From contig JBASRM010000509.1 in the NCBI GenBank assembly GCA_049273835.1, positions 1 to 40,677 of the forward strand: a DNA stretch of 40,677 bases, given 5' to 3'. The DNA comes from Onstottus_A sp049273835. Lineage in GTDB: Bacteria > Acidobacteriota > Blastocatellia > UBA7656. This document shows positions 1-8,151 of this stretch, one piece after another (position 1 is the stretch's first letter; each line of letters opens with the position of its first letter). The translations under genes were made by a program, and so were the position numbers. A model generated the notes under the pieces. It searched no databases. It worked only from the letters and a program-made list of their open reading frames with translations, and was not told the DNA's origin.

Positions 1-247
1 CGTGTCCTTTGCCAATAATGATCTCGCTGATGATTGCCCAGTAAATCGAAATAAAAAGGATCGCACCAGCAACTATCCACAGGCTCAGACCGCATCTCTC
101 AATCTTGCGCGTCTGAGCTTGGATTTCTGCTTGGAGCTCAGGGAGTTTCTCCGCAAGCAATCTGGAGAACTCCCCCAGGCTGAGCCCGCAGGCTCGGCAG
201 AATCTTTGATCCTCCGAGGCAGCTATTCCGCAATTCGGGCAATGCAT
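1..247 (-). CDS. Zinc-ribbon membrane protein, partial (runs off left edge)
   Basis: The minus strand reads open from an ATG at 247 to the window edge, giving 82 codons without a stop. The protein starts MHCPNCG and has FCRACG at residues 17-22, so it carries two CxxC pairs typical of a short zinc-ribbon (zinc_ribbon_2/DUF-type) at the N-terminus. A charged helical stretch rich in E, K and Q follows (about residues 28-50). A hydrophobic segment at about 56-76 (LWIVAGAILFISIYWAII) is probably a membrane helix. Such proteins are usually membrane-tethered with a cytosolic zinc ribbon, and their function is generally unknown. The C-terminus lies outside the window. The plus-strand reading of the same DNA has no family signature, so I take this strand as the coding one. 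Confidence 0.8.
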   Translation of the reverse strand, partial: MHCPNCGIAASEDQRFCRACGLSLGEFSRLLAEKLPELQAEIQAQTRKIERCGLSLWIVAGAILFISIYWAIISEIIIGKGH

Positions 248-425
248 GACGGGTCAAATTGTATCACTCGTATAGACTCGACCTCATGGGAAATCTGGGC
301 GCGAATCAAAACGGTGGCTATTTGTCGAAAATGTAGGAGGCGAGGATTGGCTTGCCCATAGTGGCTGAATCTACAACCGGCGGCTTGTGTATCGGCTTGA
401 ATTCAAGCAAACCGGACAGGTTCGG

Positions 426-1172
426 TTAGAGCGGTCTGATCCAAATATTTCGGTACCGGAGCGGATCGCCGTGGTCCTGCAGCTTTAACGATGCCTTGGG
501 TCCGTGCGCGATGTACAACGAAGCGCGGTCGTGCCAGGTAAGCCCGTAGATCTCGACATTGTTTTGAATCAGCACGCCGTTGTGAAAGACCGTGATCCGG
601 GCACGCTCAGTCACCTTGCCTTGCTCATCGAATTTCGGCGCCTTGAACAGGATGTCGTAGCTCTGCCATTCGCCGGGCTTGCGCGAAGCGTTTACCAGGG
701 GAGCATATTGCTTGTAGATGGATCCGGCCTGACCGTGATAGTAGGTTTTGTTGTCGTAAGAATCCAGAACCTGCACTTCATATCGCTCCATCAAGAACAC
801 ACCGCTGTTCCCGCGTTCCTGGCCCTCGCCTTTTACCTCGGCCGGCGTGGCCCACTCGACGTGCAACTGGCAATCGCCGAACTGTTCCCTGGTTGCGATA
901 TCACCGGTCCGCGGGACCGCCTCGGCATAGCCATCTTTCACTTTCCATTTTGCCTCGCTGCCGTTGGCGTGCCGCCACTTGGACAAGTCCTTGCCGTCGA
1001 ACAGCACGATCGCGTCTGACGGCGGATCGCTGTCGGTTTTTCCTGGAGTAACTATCGCCGGCTCGTTTTTGGGTTGAGGAAAGGGTTGCGGTTCCTGCGT
1101 CAGACTCATAGCGCTACCTCCTGCCGCGGCTAACGCGAGAATTGAGAAAGCAGTTGCCTGTAGTATGTTCAT
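426..1172 (-). CDS. DUF1080 (3-keto-disaccharide hydrolase-like) secreted protein
   Basis: This is a 248-residue protein with a signal peptide (about residues 1-22, cleavage probably near the AMS/LTQ region). A low-complexity Pro/Gln linker and then a single DUF1080 domain from about residue 54 follow. The family signature is clear: IVLFDGKDLSKW near the domain start, GNSGVFL in the middle, YEVQVLDS, then the terminal LQDHGDPLRYRNIWIRPL. DUF1080 has a concanavalin-like jelly-roll fold, and some members are 3-keto-glucoside hydrolases; the substrate cannot be read here. It most likely acts in the periplasm or outside the cell. The DUF1572 gene lies 6 bp upstream on the same strand, so the two are probably co-transcribed. 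Family assignment is firm, enzymatic role is inferred. Confidence 0.93.
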   Translation of the reverse strand: MNILQATAFSILALAAAGGSAMSLTQEPQPFPQPKNEPAIVTPGKTDSDPPSDAIVLFDGKDLSKWRHANGSEAKWKVKDGYAEAVPRTGDIATREQFGDCQLHVEWATPAEVKGEGQERGNSGVFLMERYEVQVLDSYDNKTYYHGQAGSIYKQYAPLVNASRKPGEWQSYDILFKAPKFDEQGKVTERARITVFHNGVLIQNNVEIYGLTWHDRASLYIAHGPKASLKLQDHGDPLRYRNIWIRPL

Positions 1173-1178
1173 GGCTTT

Positions 1179-1700
1179 TCACTCTGGTTTCTTCTCCTTA
1201 GAAGGATTCATATTGTACTCGCGCGACTTTCCCGGAGGGATCGTTATCCAGCGCCAGTTCCCGTGGTTCAATATACGAGCCAACAAAACCATTTGGCCGA
1301 CGTGATATGAAACGTGGGCGAGTGATCTGCAGAGCGCGCCGTGCACGGTCCACGCCTGTCCTCTGATGTAGACGTGCTGTTGCAAATGCTCGTCGGTCAA
1401 TTGTGACACCTCGGATTCCAACACGTCCCAGCCTTGGGCCCACATCTGTTCGACACCTTGCCGGTCATACTCTGAATGTTGAAATTCTGAGTCTCTATCT
1501 CTCCACGGCTTCTCACCGTCGCTGTTCAGGAAGTCGGTAAATCTTGAAAGGAAGTTACCGCTGATGTGCCGCACAATAATCGCTATTGAGTTGTTGTGCT
1601 CACCAAGGATCTGGTTCAAGTCATCGTCGGAAACCTGCCGCATTGCTTTCTCGCCGATGGCCTTGTATCGCGCGTATTCGTCAATTAAATCTTTAAGCAT
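1179..1700 (-). CDS. DUF1572 / DinB-like four-helix protein
   Basis: This 173-residue cytoplasmic protein has the DinB/YfiT-like four-helix layout. It has an N-terminal helix (LIDEYARYKAIGEKAM), a HNNSIAIIVRHISGN segment and a C-terminal LAHVSYHVGQMVLLAR segment. The histidines in RHISGN and HVSYHVGQ are where DinB-fold proteins bind a metal. The pattern matches DUF1572, a DinB relative often annotated as putative metal-dependent hydrolase or thiol-transferase-like; no reaction can be assigned. The very charged C-terminus (NPSKEKKPE) ends just before the DUF1080 start. It is the first gene of a two-gene minus-strand unit whose promoter should lie between 1700 and the foldback element near 1806. 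Confidence 0.85.
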   Translation of the reverse strand: MLKDLIDEYARYKAIGEKAMRQVSDDDLNQILGEHNNSIAIIVRHISGNFLSRFTDFLNSDGEKPWRDRDSEFQHSEYDRQGVEQMWAQGWDVLESEVSQLTDEHLQQHVYIRGQAWTVHGALCRSLAHVSYHVGQMVLLARILNHGNWRWITIPPGKSREYNMNPSKEKKPE

Positions 1701-1805
1701 CGCGGTTCCTCTGAAGTAGCTGACTCACCCAGCAGGTTGCAGGTATCTTTTTAAGCGTATCCAATCCGTCTTGCAAGCCGCCTCGGGTGTGCATCGGTCT
1801 TCGCG

Positions 1806-2037
1806 CTTACCCACACGCGTCAGCTGTGGGTCCTGATGTTACCACCTACAAGTACGCGCGCGACCGCCGAGATGCCCGCGTGCGTTAGCTGTGGGTCACT
1901 CACGTTGTGGGCCCCTCGAAACCAATGAGGCTACAACGTGAAGCCTCCCACTGCTTGCGCACGTGGGCATCTCGAACTTGGCGGAGCCGTTTTGTAGGCT
2001 GTAACATCAGGACCCATTGCTCACGCGTGTGGGTATG
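1806..2037. repeat. Foldback (inverted-repeat) element, about 230 bp
   Basis: The left arm at about 1808-1851 and the right arm at about 1992-2035 are near-perfect reverse complements: TACCCACACGCGT pairs with ACGCGTGTGGGTA, and GGGTCCTGATGTTAC pairs with GTAACATCAGGACCC. The inner parts also pair, less perfectly: GAGATGCCC at 1869 with GGGCATCTC at 1966, and CACGTTGT at 1910 with ACAACGTG at 1933. The whole unit can therefore fold into one long cruciform or RNA hairpin. It holds no transposase-sized reading frame, so it is MITE-like or REP-like. A diverged relative of its right half lies at about 31550-31665. Confidence 0.8.
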
Positions 2038-2074
2038 CGCGGAACGATGACTCAGGGCCGCGCGGACAGAGTGC

Positions 2075-2104
2075 TTGACTGCCGAGCAAAGCAGTTGCTA
2101 GTTT
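2075..2104 (+). promoter_or_regulatory. Candidate promoter for proS
   Basis: TTGACT at 2075-2080 and TAGTTT at 2099-2104 are separated by 18 bp, about 55 bp upstream of the proS ATG. The -35 match is good and the -10 match is weak. It lies just outside the foldback repeat. Confidence 0.35.
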
Positions 2105-2160
2105 GTCTCGTTCTGCCGAAACACAGCCTCTATTGTGTTCGGAATAATGAGGAGAGAGCA

Positions 2161-3900
2161 ATGCGCTGGTCCAACCTGTTCATCCCGACTCTGCGTGAAG
2201 ATCCGGCCGACGCCGAGGTGACGAGTCATCGTCTGCTGGTTCGCGCGGGTTACATACGTCAGCTAACCGCCGGGGTGTATTCATTGCTTCCGCTGGCCCA
2301 ACGCGTGCGCCTTAAGGTTATTCAGATCATCCGCGAAGAAATGAATCGAATAGGCGGGCAGGAATTCCTGCTGCCCGCGATTCATCCGGCAGAGGTGTGG
2401 AAGGAATCCGGCCGGTGGGAAGTAATGGGCGAGAACATGTTTCGGCTTCGTGACCGCAAGGGTGCGGACATGGCGCTCGGGATGACCCACGAAGAGGTTT
2501 TTACCACAATCGCCAGGAACTCGCTTAACTCCTATCGCCAGCTGCCGCAGGTCTGGTATCAGATTCAAACAAAGTTTCGTGATGAAGCACGTCCCAAATC
2601 CGGCTTGTTGCGAGTGCGCGAGTTCACGATGAAAGATGCGTACTCATTTGACGTCGACTGGGCGGGATTGGATAAGTCCTTTCAAGACCAGCACGACGCT
2701 TACTGCCGGATCTTCGATCGCTGCGGTTTGCAATACACCCCGGTCGAAGCGAGCTCGGGAGCGATGGGCGGAAGCCAGTCCACCGAGTTCATGATTCGCA
2801 CCAATGCCGGCGAAGACAACATAGTTGTTTGCAAAAAGTGCGGCTACGCGGCCAATGTCGAGAAAGCTACATCGAAGCTTCTGGACGCCAACGACAACGA
2901 CGGCCCTTCAACTTCCCAGGAATTCCCAACGCCTGGCGTTCGCACCATCGAAGACCTGACGAGTTTTCCGGGCGGCGCTCCCGCTGATCGACAAATCAAG
3001 ACGCTTGTTTATGTGCTTGACGGCCGAATCGCTCTTGTACTGATGCGAGGAGATCACGAGCTGAACGATACGAAACTCATGGACGCGAGCGGCGCGATTA
3101 ACGTCCGCCCGGCGCACGCTGATGAGATTCGCGACGCGCTCGGAGCTTCGGCGGGATCACTCGGAGCCGTGGGTGTGACGCACGCAACTCATCCGGCGAT
3201 CTCACAGGTCATTGCCGACGAGGCATTGCGTGGACGATGGAACATGACCACCGGCGCGAACAAGGACGACCACCACCTCCGCGGTGTGTCTATCGATCGA
3301 GACATCCACGTTGACAAGTGGGCAAGCCTCCGCAGCGTGAAAGCCGGCGAGACCTGCTCGAACTGCGGCGGTTCGCTCGACGTGTTCAAGGCGGTTGAAG
3401 CCGGACACATATTCAAGCTAGGCACGAAGTACTCCGAAAGCATGGGGGCGCGGGTGCTCACGGCTGACGGGCAGGAAGTGCCGATAGTCATGGGAAGCTA
3501 CGGGATTGGCGTCGAGCGCGTTATGAGCGCCGCCGTTGAATCCTCCAACGACGAGGCGGGAATCATCTGGCCGGCCTCCATCGCGCCGTTTCATGTTGTC
3601 ATCACGCCGGTCAACATCAAGGACACTGAGCTTCTCGGCGCTGCTGAACGCATCTACCAGGCATTTGGCGACGCGGGAATTGAAGCGCTTCTTGACGATC
3701 GAGATGAGCGCGCGGGCGTGAAGTTCAATGACGCCGATTTGATTGGCGTGCCCTATCGAATTACGGTCGGCAAGAAGATTAAAGAAGGCAAGATCGAGTT
3801 AATGACCCGCGCGACTCGCCAGTCGGAAGACCTCGCCGTGGAGTCAGCCGTTCCGACGGTGCGCGCCAAACTGGAACAGGAATTCCGCGTGGGGGCTTGA
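2161..3900 (+). CDS. proS: Prolyl-tRNA synthetase (bacterial type, with editing insert)
   Basis: This class II aminoacyl-tRNA synthetase charges tRNA-Pro with proline, in the cytosol. The ATG at 2161 follows a GAGGAGAG ribosome site at about 2149-2157; an in-frame start exists at 2017, but that extension lies partly in the foldback repeat and has no homology-like content. The product is 579 residues, matching E. coli ProS (572). The N-terminus MRWSNLFIPTLREDPADAEV is canonical. Motif 2 appears around TKFRDEARPKSGLLRVREF. A roughly 160-residue insertion between motifs 2 and 3, with a CxxC (VCKKCGYAANVEKA) at its start, corresponds to the INS trans-editing domain that clears Ala-tRNA-Pro. Motif 3 is GSYGIGVERVMSAAVE, and a C-terminal anticodon-binding domain follows. 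Nothing looks broken. Confidence 0.97.
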   Translation: MRWSNLFIPTLREDPADAEVTSHRLLVRAGYIRQLTAGVYSLLPLAQRVRLKVIQIIREEMNRIGGQEFLLPAIHPAEVWKESGRWEVMGENMFRLRDRKGADMALGMTHEEVFTTIARNSLNSYRQLPQVWYQIQTKFRDEARPKSGLLRVREFTMKDAYSFDVDWAGLDKSFQDQHDAYCRIFDRCGLQYTPVEASSGAMGGSQSTEFMIRTNAGEDNIVVCKKCGYAANVEKATSKLLDANDNDGPSTSQEFPTPGVRTIEDLTSFPGGAPADRQIKTLVYVLDGRIALVLMRGDHELNDTKLMDASGAINVRPAHADEIRDALGASAGSLGAVGVTHATHPAISQVIADEALRGRWNMTTGANKDDHHLRGVSIDRDIHVDKWASLRSVKAGETCSNCGGSLDVFKAVEAGHIFKLGTKYSESMGARVLTADGQEVPIVMGSYGIGVERVMSAAVESSNDEAGIIWPASIAPFHVVITPVNIKDTELLGAAERIYQAFGDAGIEALLDDRDERAGVKFNDADLIGVPYRITVGKKIKEGKIELMTRATRQSEDLAVESAVPTVRAKLEQEFRVGA

Positions 3901-3992
3901 CGTAAGTCTTCACACGGCTGTGAAGTTGAGTGCGTCTAGCGCCGGCCCAAATGAAAAGCTCTCAGGTGTTTAATAGAAGGATGGAGTGAAGG

Positions 3993-4520
3993 ATGCATCG
4001 TCGGGCACGCGTCATTTCGTGGATGGCAGCGGCTGTGATCGTATTGCTGAACCTGCCGGCCGTGGCCGTCTCGTTCAGTGGCGGCGCTCGCGCCCCGGCG
4101 TCCGATGCTGTCCGTTCTTTTTACAAATATCACCTTGCTCACAACAAGGATTTTACGGTGCGGAATGTACGGCTGCGGAAACGGTGGCTGACACCGGAGC
4201 TTTACGGGCTCTTACTAAAAGAGCTAAAACGGCAGGCGGAATACAGCAAAACACATCCGGACGAGGTTCCGGATCTTAACGGCGACCCGTTTACCGATTC
4301 GCAGGAGTATCCTGATTCGTTTCGCGCGGGGAGGCTGGACGTAGACGGTGACTCAGCGAAAGCTACCGTCACCCTCCTGTGGAGCGCCCGTACCAGCCGA
4401 GGGCGCGACAAGCGAGACATCATCGTCGAAATGACCCGATCCGGCCCGGGATGGTTGATCAACGATATCATCAACAACGTAGGATCGAGCCTTCGCAATG
4501 AGCTTAGAAAGGATCACTAA
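3993..4520 (+). CDS. Secreted DUF3828-like protein
   Basis: This 175-residue protein has a Sec signal peptide (positive RRAR, hydrophobic core to about residue 26). The mature part begins with ASDAVRSFYKYHLAHN, then RKRWLTPELYGLLLKELKRQ, and a DGDSAKATVTLLWS strand leading to a Trp-Leu-Ile-Asn-Asp ending. That order (short helix with F-Y, an R-x-L-T-P-E-L helix, a D-P-F acidic loop, then a beta sheet ending in W-x-I-N-D-I) resembles DUF3828, a family of small periplasmic proteins of unknown function. A GGAG at 3983-3986 precedes the ATG at 3993. Its stop is 17 bp before the next start, so the two are likely one operon. Confidence 0.75.
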   Translation: MHRRARVISWMAAAVIVLLNLPAVAVSFSGGARAPASDAVRSFYKYHLAHNKDFTVRNVRLRKRWLTPELYGLLLKELKRQAEYSKTHPDEVPDLNGDPFTDSQEYPDSFRAGRLDVDGDSAKATVTLLWSARTSRGRDKRDIIVEMTRSGPGWLINDIINNVGSSLRNELRKDH

Positions 4521-4537
4521 CTACGAAGGAGATGCAT

Positions 4538-5005
4538 ATGAAAAGAACGATTCTTGTTCTATTGGTTCTTGTATGCGGGACTAACGCAGGCGCAACCGCA
4601 GGGAACGACTTCGATCGCCTGAAGACGCTCGAGGGTCGATGGGAGGCAACGACGTCTGAGGGAAAGACGCCCATTACGTTCCAGGTGATTTCAAACGGCA
4701 GTGCCCTTCTGGAGACGATCGCCAACGAGAACATGGTGAGCGTCTATCATTTGGACGGCAACGCTATTTTGATGACTCACTATTGCGCCGCCGGAAATCA
4801 ACCCAGGATGCGGGCCCAGGGCGTGCGAGGCGACGCGCTGGCTTTTCAACTGGTTGATGTAGCCAATTTGAAGAATAAGTCTGACGGTCATATGCAGCGG
4901 CTGGTGATCAAGTTTCAAGACGCCGATCACGTCACTCAGGACTGGACCTGGAAAGAAGGCGGCAAGGAAACGACGACTACTTTTCAGCTCCAGCGCGTGA
5001 AATAG
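4538..5005 (+). CDS. Small secreted beta-barrel-like protein, DUF1579-like
   Basis: The 155-residue product begins MKRTILVLLVLVCGTNAGATA, a clear signal peptide. I chose the ATG at 4538 rather than 4532 because GAAGGAG at 4525-4531 leaves proper spacing only to 4538. The mature chain starts with FDRLKTLEGRWEATTSEGKTP and alternates hydrophobic beta strands with VSVYHLDGNAILMTHYCAAGNQPRM, ending WTWKEGGKETTTTFQLQRVK. The G-x-W-x-x start and terminal T-F-Q-L-x-R strand suggest a lipocalin/nitrobindin-like or DUF1579-like barrel. The ligand is unknown. A long perfect hairpin lies about 36 bp downstream. Confidence 0.7.
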   Translation: MKRTILVLLVLVCGTNAGATAGNDFDRLKTLEGRWEATTSEGKTPITFQVISNGSALLETIANENMVSVYHLDGNAILMTHYCAAGNQPRMRAQGVRGDALAFQLVDVANLKNKSDGHMQRLVIKFQDADHVTQDWTWKEGGKETTTTFQLQRVK

Positions 5006-5040
5006 CTTCGCTGGCCCTTCCCTCAGCCTGAGATTGTTTT

Positions 5041-5075
5041 CCGAAGCCCAGGCCTTTGCGAGGCCTGGGCTTTGG
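5041..5075 (+). terminator. Strong hairpin downstream of the 4538-5005 gene
   Basis: AGCCCAGGCCT (5045-5055) pairs perfectly with AGGCCTGGGCT (5061-5071) around a 5-base loop, and the stem extends to about 15 pairs. No U-run follows, so it is not a textbook intrinsic terminator. It may stabilise the mRNA 3' end or end transcription with Rho. Confidence 0.5.
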
Positions 5076-5245
5076 ACTGGAGATCGATGGCTACCATTTG
5101 TCACTCCTTTGGCAATCGGGTCTCCCGTCTTCGGTGCGAACCATTAACATCTACAAGCCACGCGTTAAGTAAGAGTTAGGCGGATACACCTCGCTGGCCT
5201 GCTGACTATTTGATTCACCGTAACCTTTTCGATTCTCCGCGGTTA

Positions 5246-5251
5246 TATAAT
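5246..5251 (+). promoter_or_regulatory. Consensus -10 hexamer ahead of the ECF sigma gene
   Basis: TATAAT occurs at 5246-5251, 28 bp before the chosen TTG start at 5279. No good -35 is visible at 16-18 bp upstream. Its position downstream of the alternative TTG at 5210 supports the later start. Confidence 0.35.
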
Positions 5252-5278
5252 CAGAGGGCAGATCGTGGAGAAGATGGA

Positions 5279-5863
5279 TTGAAGGCACAAGAACCAGACC
5301 CCACGGAGCGGCTTGCGATCGAGGCCGCTCAGAAGGACCCGGCCCGGTTTGCCGAGCTTTACGAGAATAATTTTGAACGCGTATACGCTTTTATAGCGCG
5401 TCGCGTCCGTAACCGCGATGCTGCCGAGGATCTGACCTCCGAGGTATTCCATCAAGCGCTTGCCAATCTGCCCCGTTTCGAGTGGCGTGGTGTGCCTTTC
5501 GCCGCGTGGCTTTTCAAGATTGCCGCCAATTCCATCATCGATCGATCGAAACGCGAGTCGAGAGAGCGGGACGTTCCAACAAACCCGGATCTGGTGGCCG
5601 AAGCCCCTACTCAGGAAGTCGAACTCGAAATTGAACGGCGCGCGCGGCTCTTCAAGCTGGTCGATCGTTTGCCGGCAGATCAGCGCCGCGTAATCGTTAT
5701 GCGTTTCACCGAAGAGAAGAGTATCCGCGATATAGCGGGCGAGCTTGGCCGCAGCGAGGGAGCGGTCAAGCAGCTTCAGTTCCGCGCACTGGAAAACCTG
5801 CGAACCCGCGAGCGCGCGTCGAACCGGCTCCGGGACCAGCAGACAGGTAATGCCAATGGCTGA
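5279..5863 (+). CDS. ECF-type RNA polymerase sigma factor
   Basis: This 194-residue group IV sigma-70 factor redirects core RNA polymerase to its own promoters. Region 2 is seen as FAELYENNFERVYAFIARRV, then DAAEDLTSEVFHQALANLPRF and PFAAWLFKIAANSIIDRSKR. A linker with EIERRARLFKLVDRLP follows. Region 4 has DQRRVIVMRFTEEKSIRDIAGELGRSEGAVKQLQFRALENLR with a standard helix-turn-helix. I take the TTG at 5279 as start because GGAGAAG lies at 5267-5273 with 5-base spacing. An upstream TTG at 5210 has no ribosome site and would precede a TATAAT box. The stop overlaps the start of the next gene by 8 bases, which argues for translational coupling. No transmembrane anti-sigma gene follows; a VOC protein sits in that position instead. 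Confidence 0.9.
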   Translation: MKAQEPDPTERLAIEAAQKDPARFAELYENNFERVYAFIARRVRNRDAAEDLTSEVFHQALANLPRFEWRGVPFAAWLFKIAANSIIDRSKRESRERDVPTNPDLVAEAPTQEVELEIERRARLFKLVDRLPADQRRVIVMRFTEEKSIRDIAGELGRSEGAVKQLQFRALENLRTRERASNRLRDQQTGNANG

Positions 5864-6821
5864 CGTGAGCTTGATAGAACAACTCGATCAGGCGGTAAAC
5901 GCGATCGTCGCCGATTCGGATGCGACGATTCCGTCTGTGAGCGAGCGCGTCCAGGCACTGCTTCGCGTGGCAATCGAGTTGCGCGATCTTCCTCGCGCCG
6001 ACTTCAGATCCGGCCTCAAAGCGGACCTGACCGGGAGAGCACCCATGACAACAACCGCCGCTAAATCGATTCGTGAAGGGTTTCACACGATCACACCTTA
6101 TCTGATCGTCCAGCACGCCGCGGAACTGATCGATTTTGTGAAACTGGCATTTGGCGGCGAAGAGCTTCTCCGCGGTACGGGTTCGGCAGGCGGAATACAT
6201 TGCGAGGTAAGGATCGCCGACTCGATTGTGATGATCGGAGGTGGCGGCGCCTGGCGCGGAACACCAAAACCGACTGGCATTCACCTTTATGTGGAGGATG
6301 TCGATGCTGTTTACCAGCGGGCGTTGCAAGCGGGCGCGATGTCACTGCAGGGACCGGTGGTTCAGCCTTATGGAGACCGCGAAGCAAGCGTCAAAGACCT
6401 GTCTGGGAATCATTGGTACATCGCCACGCATCAGGGAGTTGAACACATTCCGGAGGGACTTCGCGCAGTCACGCCGTTCCTGCATCCGCGCGGGGCGGAT
6501 CGGATGATTGAATTTCTTACCAAGGCCTTTGGCGCCGAGGAGGTGTCGCGCGCCCAGGCGCCCGACGGCGTGATTCATCACGCAACAGTCCGGATCGGAG
6601 ACTCGATGCTTGAAATGGGAGAGGCTCACGGTCAGTGGCAGCCGATGGCAACCACTTTTTTCTTGTACGTCGACGACGTGGACGGCTTGTACCGGCGCGC
6701 GGTGGCGGCGGGTGCTATACCGCAAAGCGAGCCGGCAGACCAGCCTTATGGAGACCGCGTCGCAGGAGTGTCTGATCCGTTCGACAACGTCTGGTATATT
6801 GCGACTCACATAACGGCGTAG
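5856..6821 (+). CDS. ECF-linked tandem-VOC (PhnB-like) protein with N-terminal helical extension
   Basis: The product is 321 residues. Residues 1-62 form a charged helical segment (SLIEQLDQAVNAIVADSDAT, then RVQALLRVAIELRDLPRADF and RSGLKADLTGR) that is not part of a VOC fold. VOC domain 1 spans about 76-193 (TITPYLIVQHAAELIDFVK to GNHWYIATH) and VOC domain 2 about 203-318 (VTPFLHPRGADRMIEFLTKA to DNVWYIATH). Both have the PhnB-like PYGDR and WYIATH motifs. The ATG at 5856 lies inside the sigma-factor gene, and an in-frame ATG at 5850 is the alternative. VOC proteins include glyoxalases, dioxygenases and antibiotic-binding proteins; no catalytic activity can be assigned here. My inference is that the N-terminal segment binds the sigma factor and the VOC pair senses a small molecule. 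Confidence 0.85.
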   Translation: MADVSLIEQLDQAVNAIVADSDATIPSVSERVQALLRVAIELRDLPRADFRSGLKADLTGRAPMTTTAAKSIREGFHTITPYLIVQHAAELIDFVKLAFGGEELLRGTGSAGGIHCEVRIADSIVMIGGGGAWRGTPKPTGIHLYVEDVDAVYQRALQAGAMSLQGPVVQPYGDREASVKDLSGNHWYIATHQGVEHIPEGLRAVTPFLHPRGADRMIEFLTKAFGAEEVSRAQAPDGVIHHATVRIGDSMLEMGEAHGQWQPMATTFFLYVDDVDGLYRRAVAAGAIPQSEPADQPYGDRVAGVSDPFDNVWYIATHITA

Positions 6822-6904
6822 TAACAGCGGGGGTCTTCTCTCGGAGCGCCGGTCCTGAACGGTAGATCGCCGAAAATCCCTGCACCAACCGATGGAGGAA
6901 ATGG

Positions 6905-7372
6905 ATGACAAGCAAAGTTAAGCCGGTCCCCGAGGACTACCCAACCGTCACGCCTTACTTGACGGTCAAGGATGCGCCGAGCGCGATGGAGTTCTATTCA
7001 AACGTCTTCGGAGCGAAAGAGTTGATGCGACTCGCCGAACCCGATGGACGCATCGGTCATGCCGAAATGCAGATCGGTAATTCTCAGATCATGATTTCCG
7101 ATGAGTATCCGGAAATCGATGTTCTAGGTCCGCATTCGCGCGGCGGCTCAACCGTGGGTCTTCATATTTACGTCGCGGATGCCGACGCTGTGTTCGAAAG
7201 AGCGGTCGCAGCCGGCGCCACGGTGCTACGACCGGTGAGCGACGAATTCTACGGAGACCGTTCTGGGAAACTGGCGGACCCCTATGGACACGTTTGGTTC
7301 GTCTCGAGTCGAAAGGAAAATGTTCCGGCTGAAGAGGTGGAAAGACGTCACCAAAAGTTGACCGGCAAATAG
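6905..7372 (+). CDS. PhnB-like VOC family protein (first of two paralogues)
   Basis: This is a 155-residue single-VOC protein: VTPYLTVKDAPSAMEFYSNV at the first beta-alpha unit, AEMQIGNSQIMISDE, GLHIYVADADAVFERAVAAG, and FYGDRSGKLADPYGHVWFVS at the end. These are the classic PhnB/3-demethylubiquinone-methyltransferase-like motifs. GGAGG at 6894-6898 sits 6 bases before the ATG at 6905. The C-terminal tail (ENVPAEEVERRHQKL) is also typical of PhnB proteins. It is about half identical by eye to the next gene, so they arose by tandem duplication. It lies 83 bp after the tandem-VOC gene in the same direction and is probably part of the same transcript. Confidence 0.9.
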   Translation: MTSKVKPVPEDYPTVTPYLTVKDAPSAMEFYSNVFGAKELMRLAEPDGRIGHAEMQIGNSQIMISDEYPEIDVLGPHSRGGSTVGLHIYVADADAVFERAVAAGATVLRPVSDEFYGDRSGKLADPYGHVWFVSSRKENVPAEEVERRHQKLTGK

Positions 7373-7433
7373 ATTCTGTATCCTGTGAAATCCACGAGCC
7401 GATCAACAAAATTCGGTTACAAGGAGGCAATAG

Positions 7434-7904
7434 ATGCCAAATAAAGTGAAACCCATCCCCGACGGCTACCACACTGCGACGCCATACTTGATCATCAAGG
7501 ACGCAGCCGGGGCAATCGAGTTCTACAAAGAAGTTTTTGGGGCAACGGTCCTCGAATACATCACGGACGCCGACGGCAAGGTTAGACACGGAGAGATAAA
7601 GATCGGAGATTCGGCGTTTATGATAACCGATGAGCATCCCCAGTTCCCCGATTATCTCGGCCCCATTTCCCGTGGCGGCACTCCCGTGCATATCTATCTC
7701 TACGTCGAAGATGCGGACGCTGTGTTCAACTCCGCAGTTACGGCAGGCGCAAAAGTGTTGCAACCGATGCAAGACCAATTCTATGGCGATCGTACGGGCG
7801 GACTGACCGACCCCTACGGCCACGTCTGGTACATTGCGACTCACATCGAGGACGTATCACCTGACGAGATTCAAAGGCGAGCGGCCGCGCACAACAAGCA
7901 GTGA
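7434..7904 (+). CDS. PhnB-like VOC family protein (second paralogue)
   Basis: This 156-residue protein is colinear with its upstream neighbour. It starts MPNKVKPIPDGYHTATPYLI, has GEIKIGDSAFMITDEHPQ and IYLYVEDADAVFNSAVTAG, and ends DPYGHVWYIATHIEDVSPDE. AAGGAGG at 7421-7427 gives an ideal ribosome site for the ATG at 7434. VOC proteins dimerise or use tandem modules to bind a metal or small ligand; the ligand is not evident. It closes a run of one double and two single PhnB-like proteins that begins with an ECF sigma factor. Confidence 0.9.
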   Translation: MPNKVKPIPDGYHTATPYLIIKDAAGAIEFYKEVFGATVLEYITDADGKVRHGEIKIGDSAFMITDEHPQFPDYLGPISRGGTPVHIYLYVEDADAVFNSAVTAGAKVLQPMQDQFYGDRTGGLTDPYGHVWYIATHIEDVSPDEIQRRAAAHNKQ

Positions 7905-8151
7905 AGTTAAATAGAATATTCTCGGCTATCTGTTGAAGAATGGCTCCCATCGATGCCGGAAGATACTGCCCTCCTGCTCTAGCGATGTCCGCTGACGAAG
8001 TCGTGCGCGCGCTTCCGACAATACTTACTCGACAGTAGCCACCACTGAGGTCGTCTCAGACTCGCATACCAGTCGCTCCTCTGGGATAATGTAGAACTCT
8101 AATCACATCTAACGCCTCGCGCCGCCGGGCGCTCACGAAAGGAAAGAAACA

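Noticed and set aside
395..408. Palindrome GCTTGAATTCAAGC as terminator of the DUF1080 gene
   Set aside because: The dyad has no loop and no U-run; a functional stem would be only about five pairs.
2017..2160. N-terminal extension of ProS by 48 residues
   Set aside because: It overlaps the foldback element and the candidate promoter, and the ATG at 2161 has a strong ribosome site and the canonical N-terminus.
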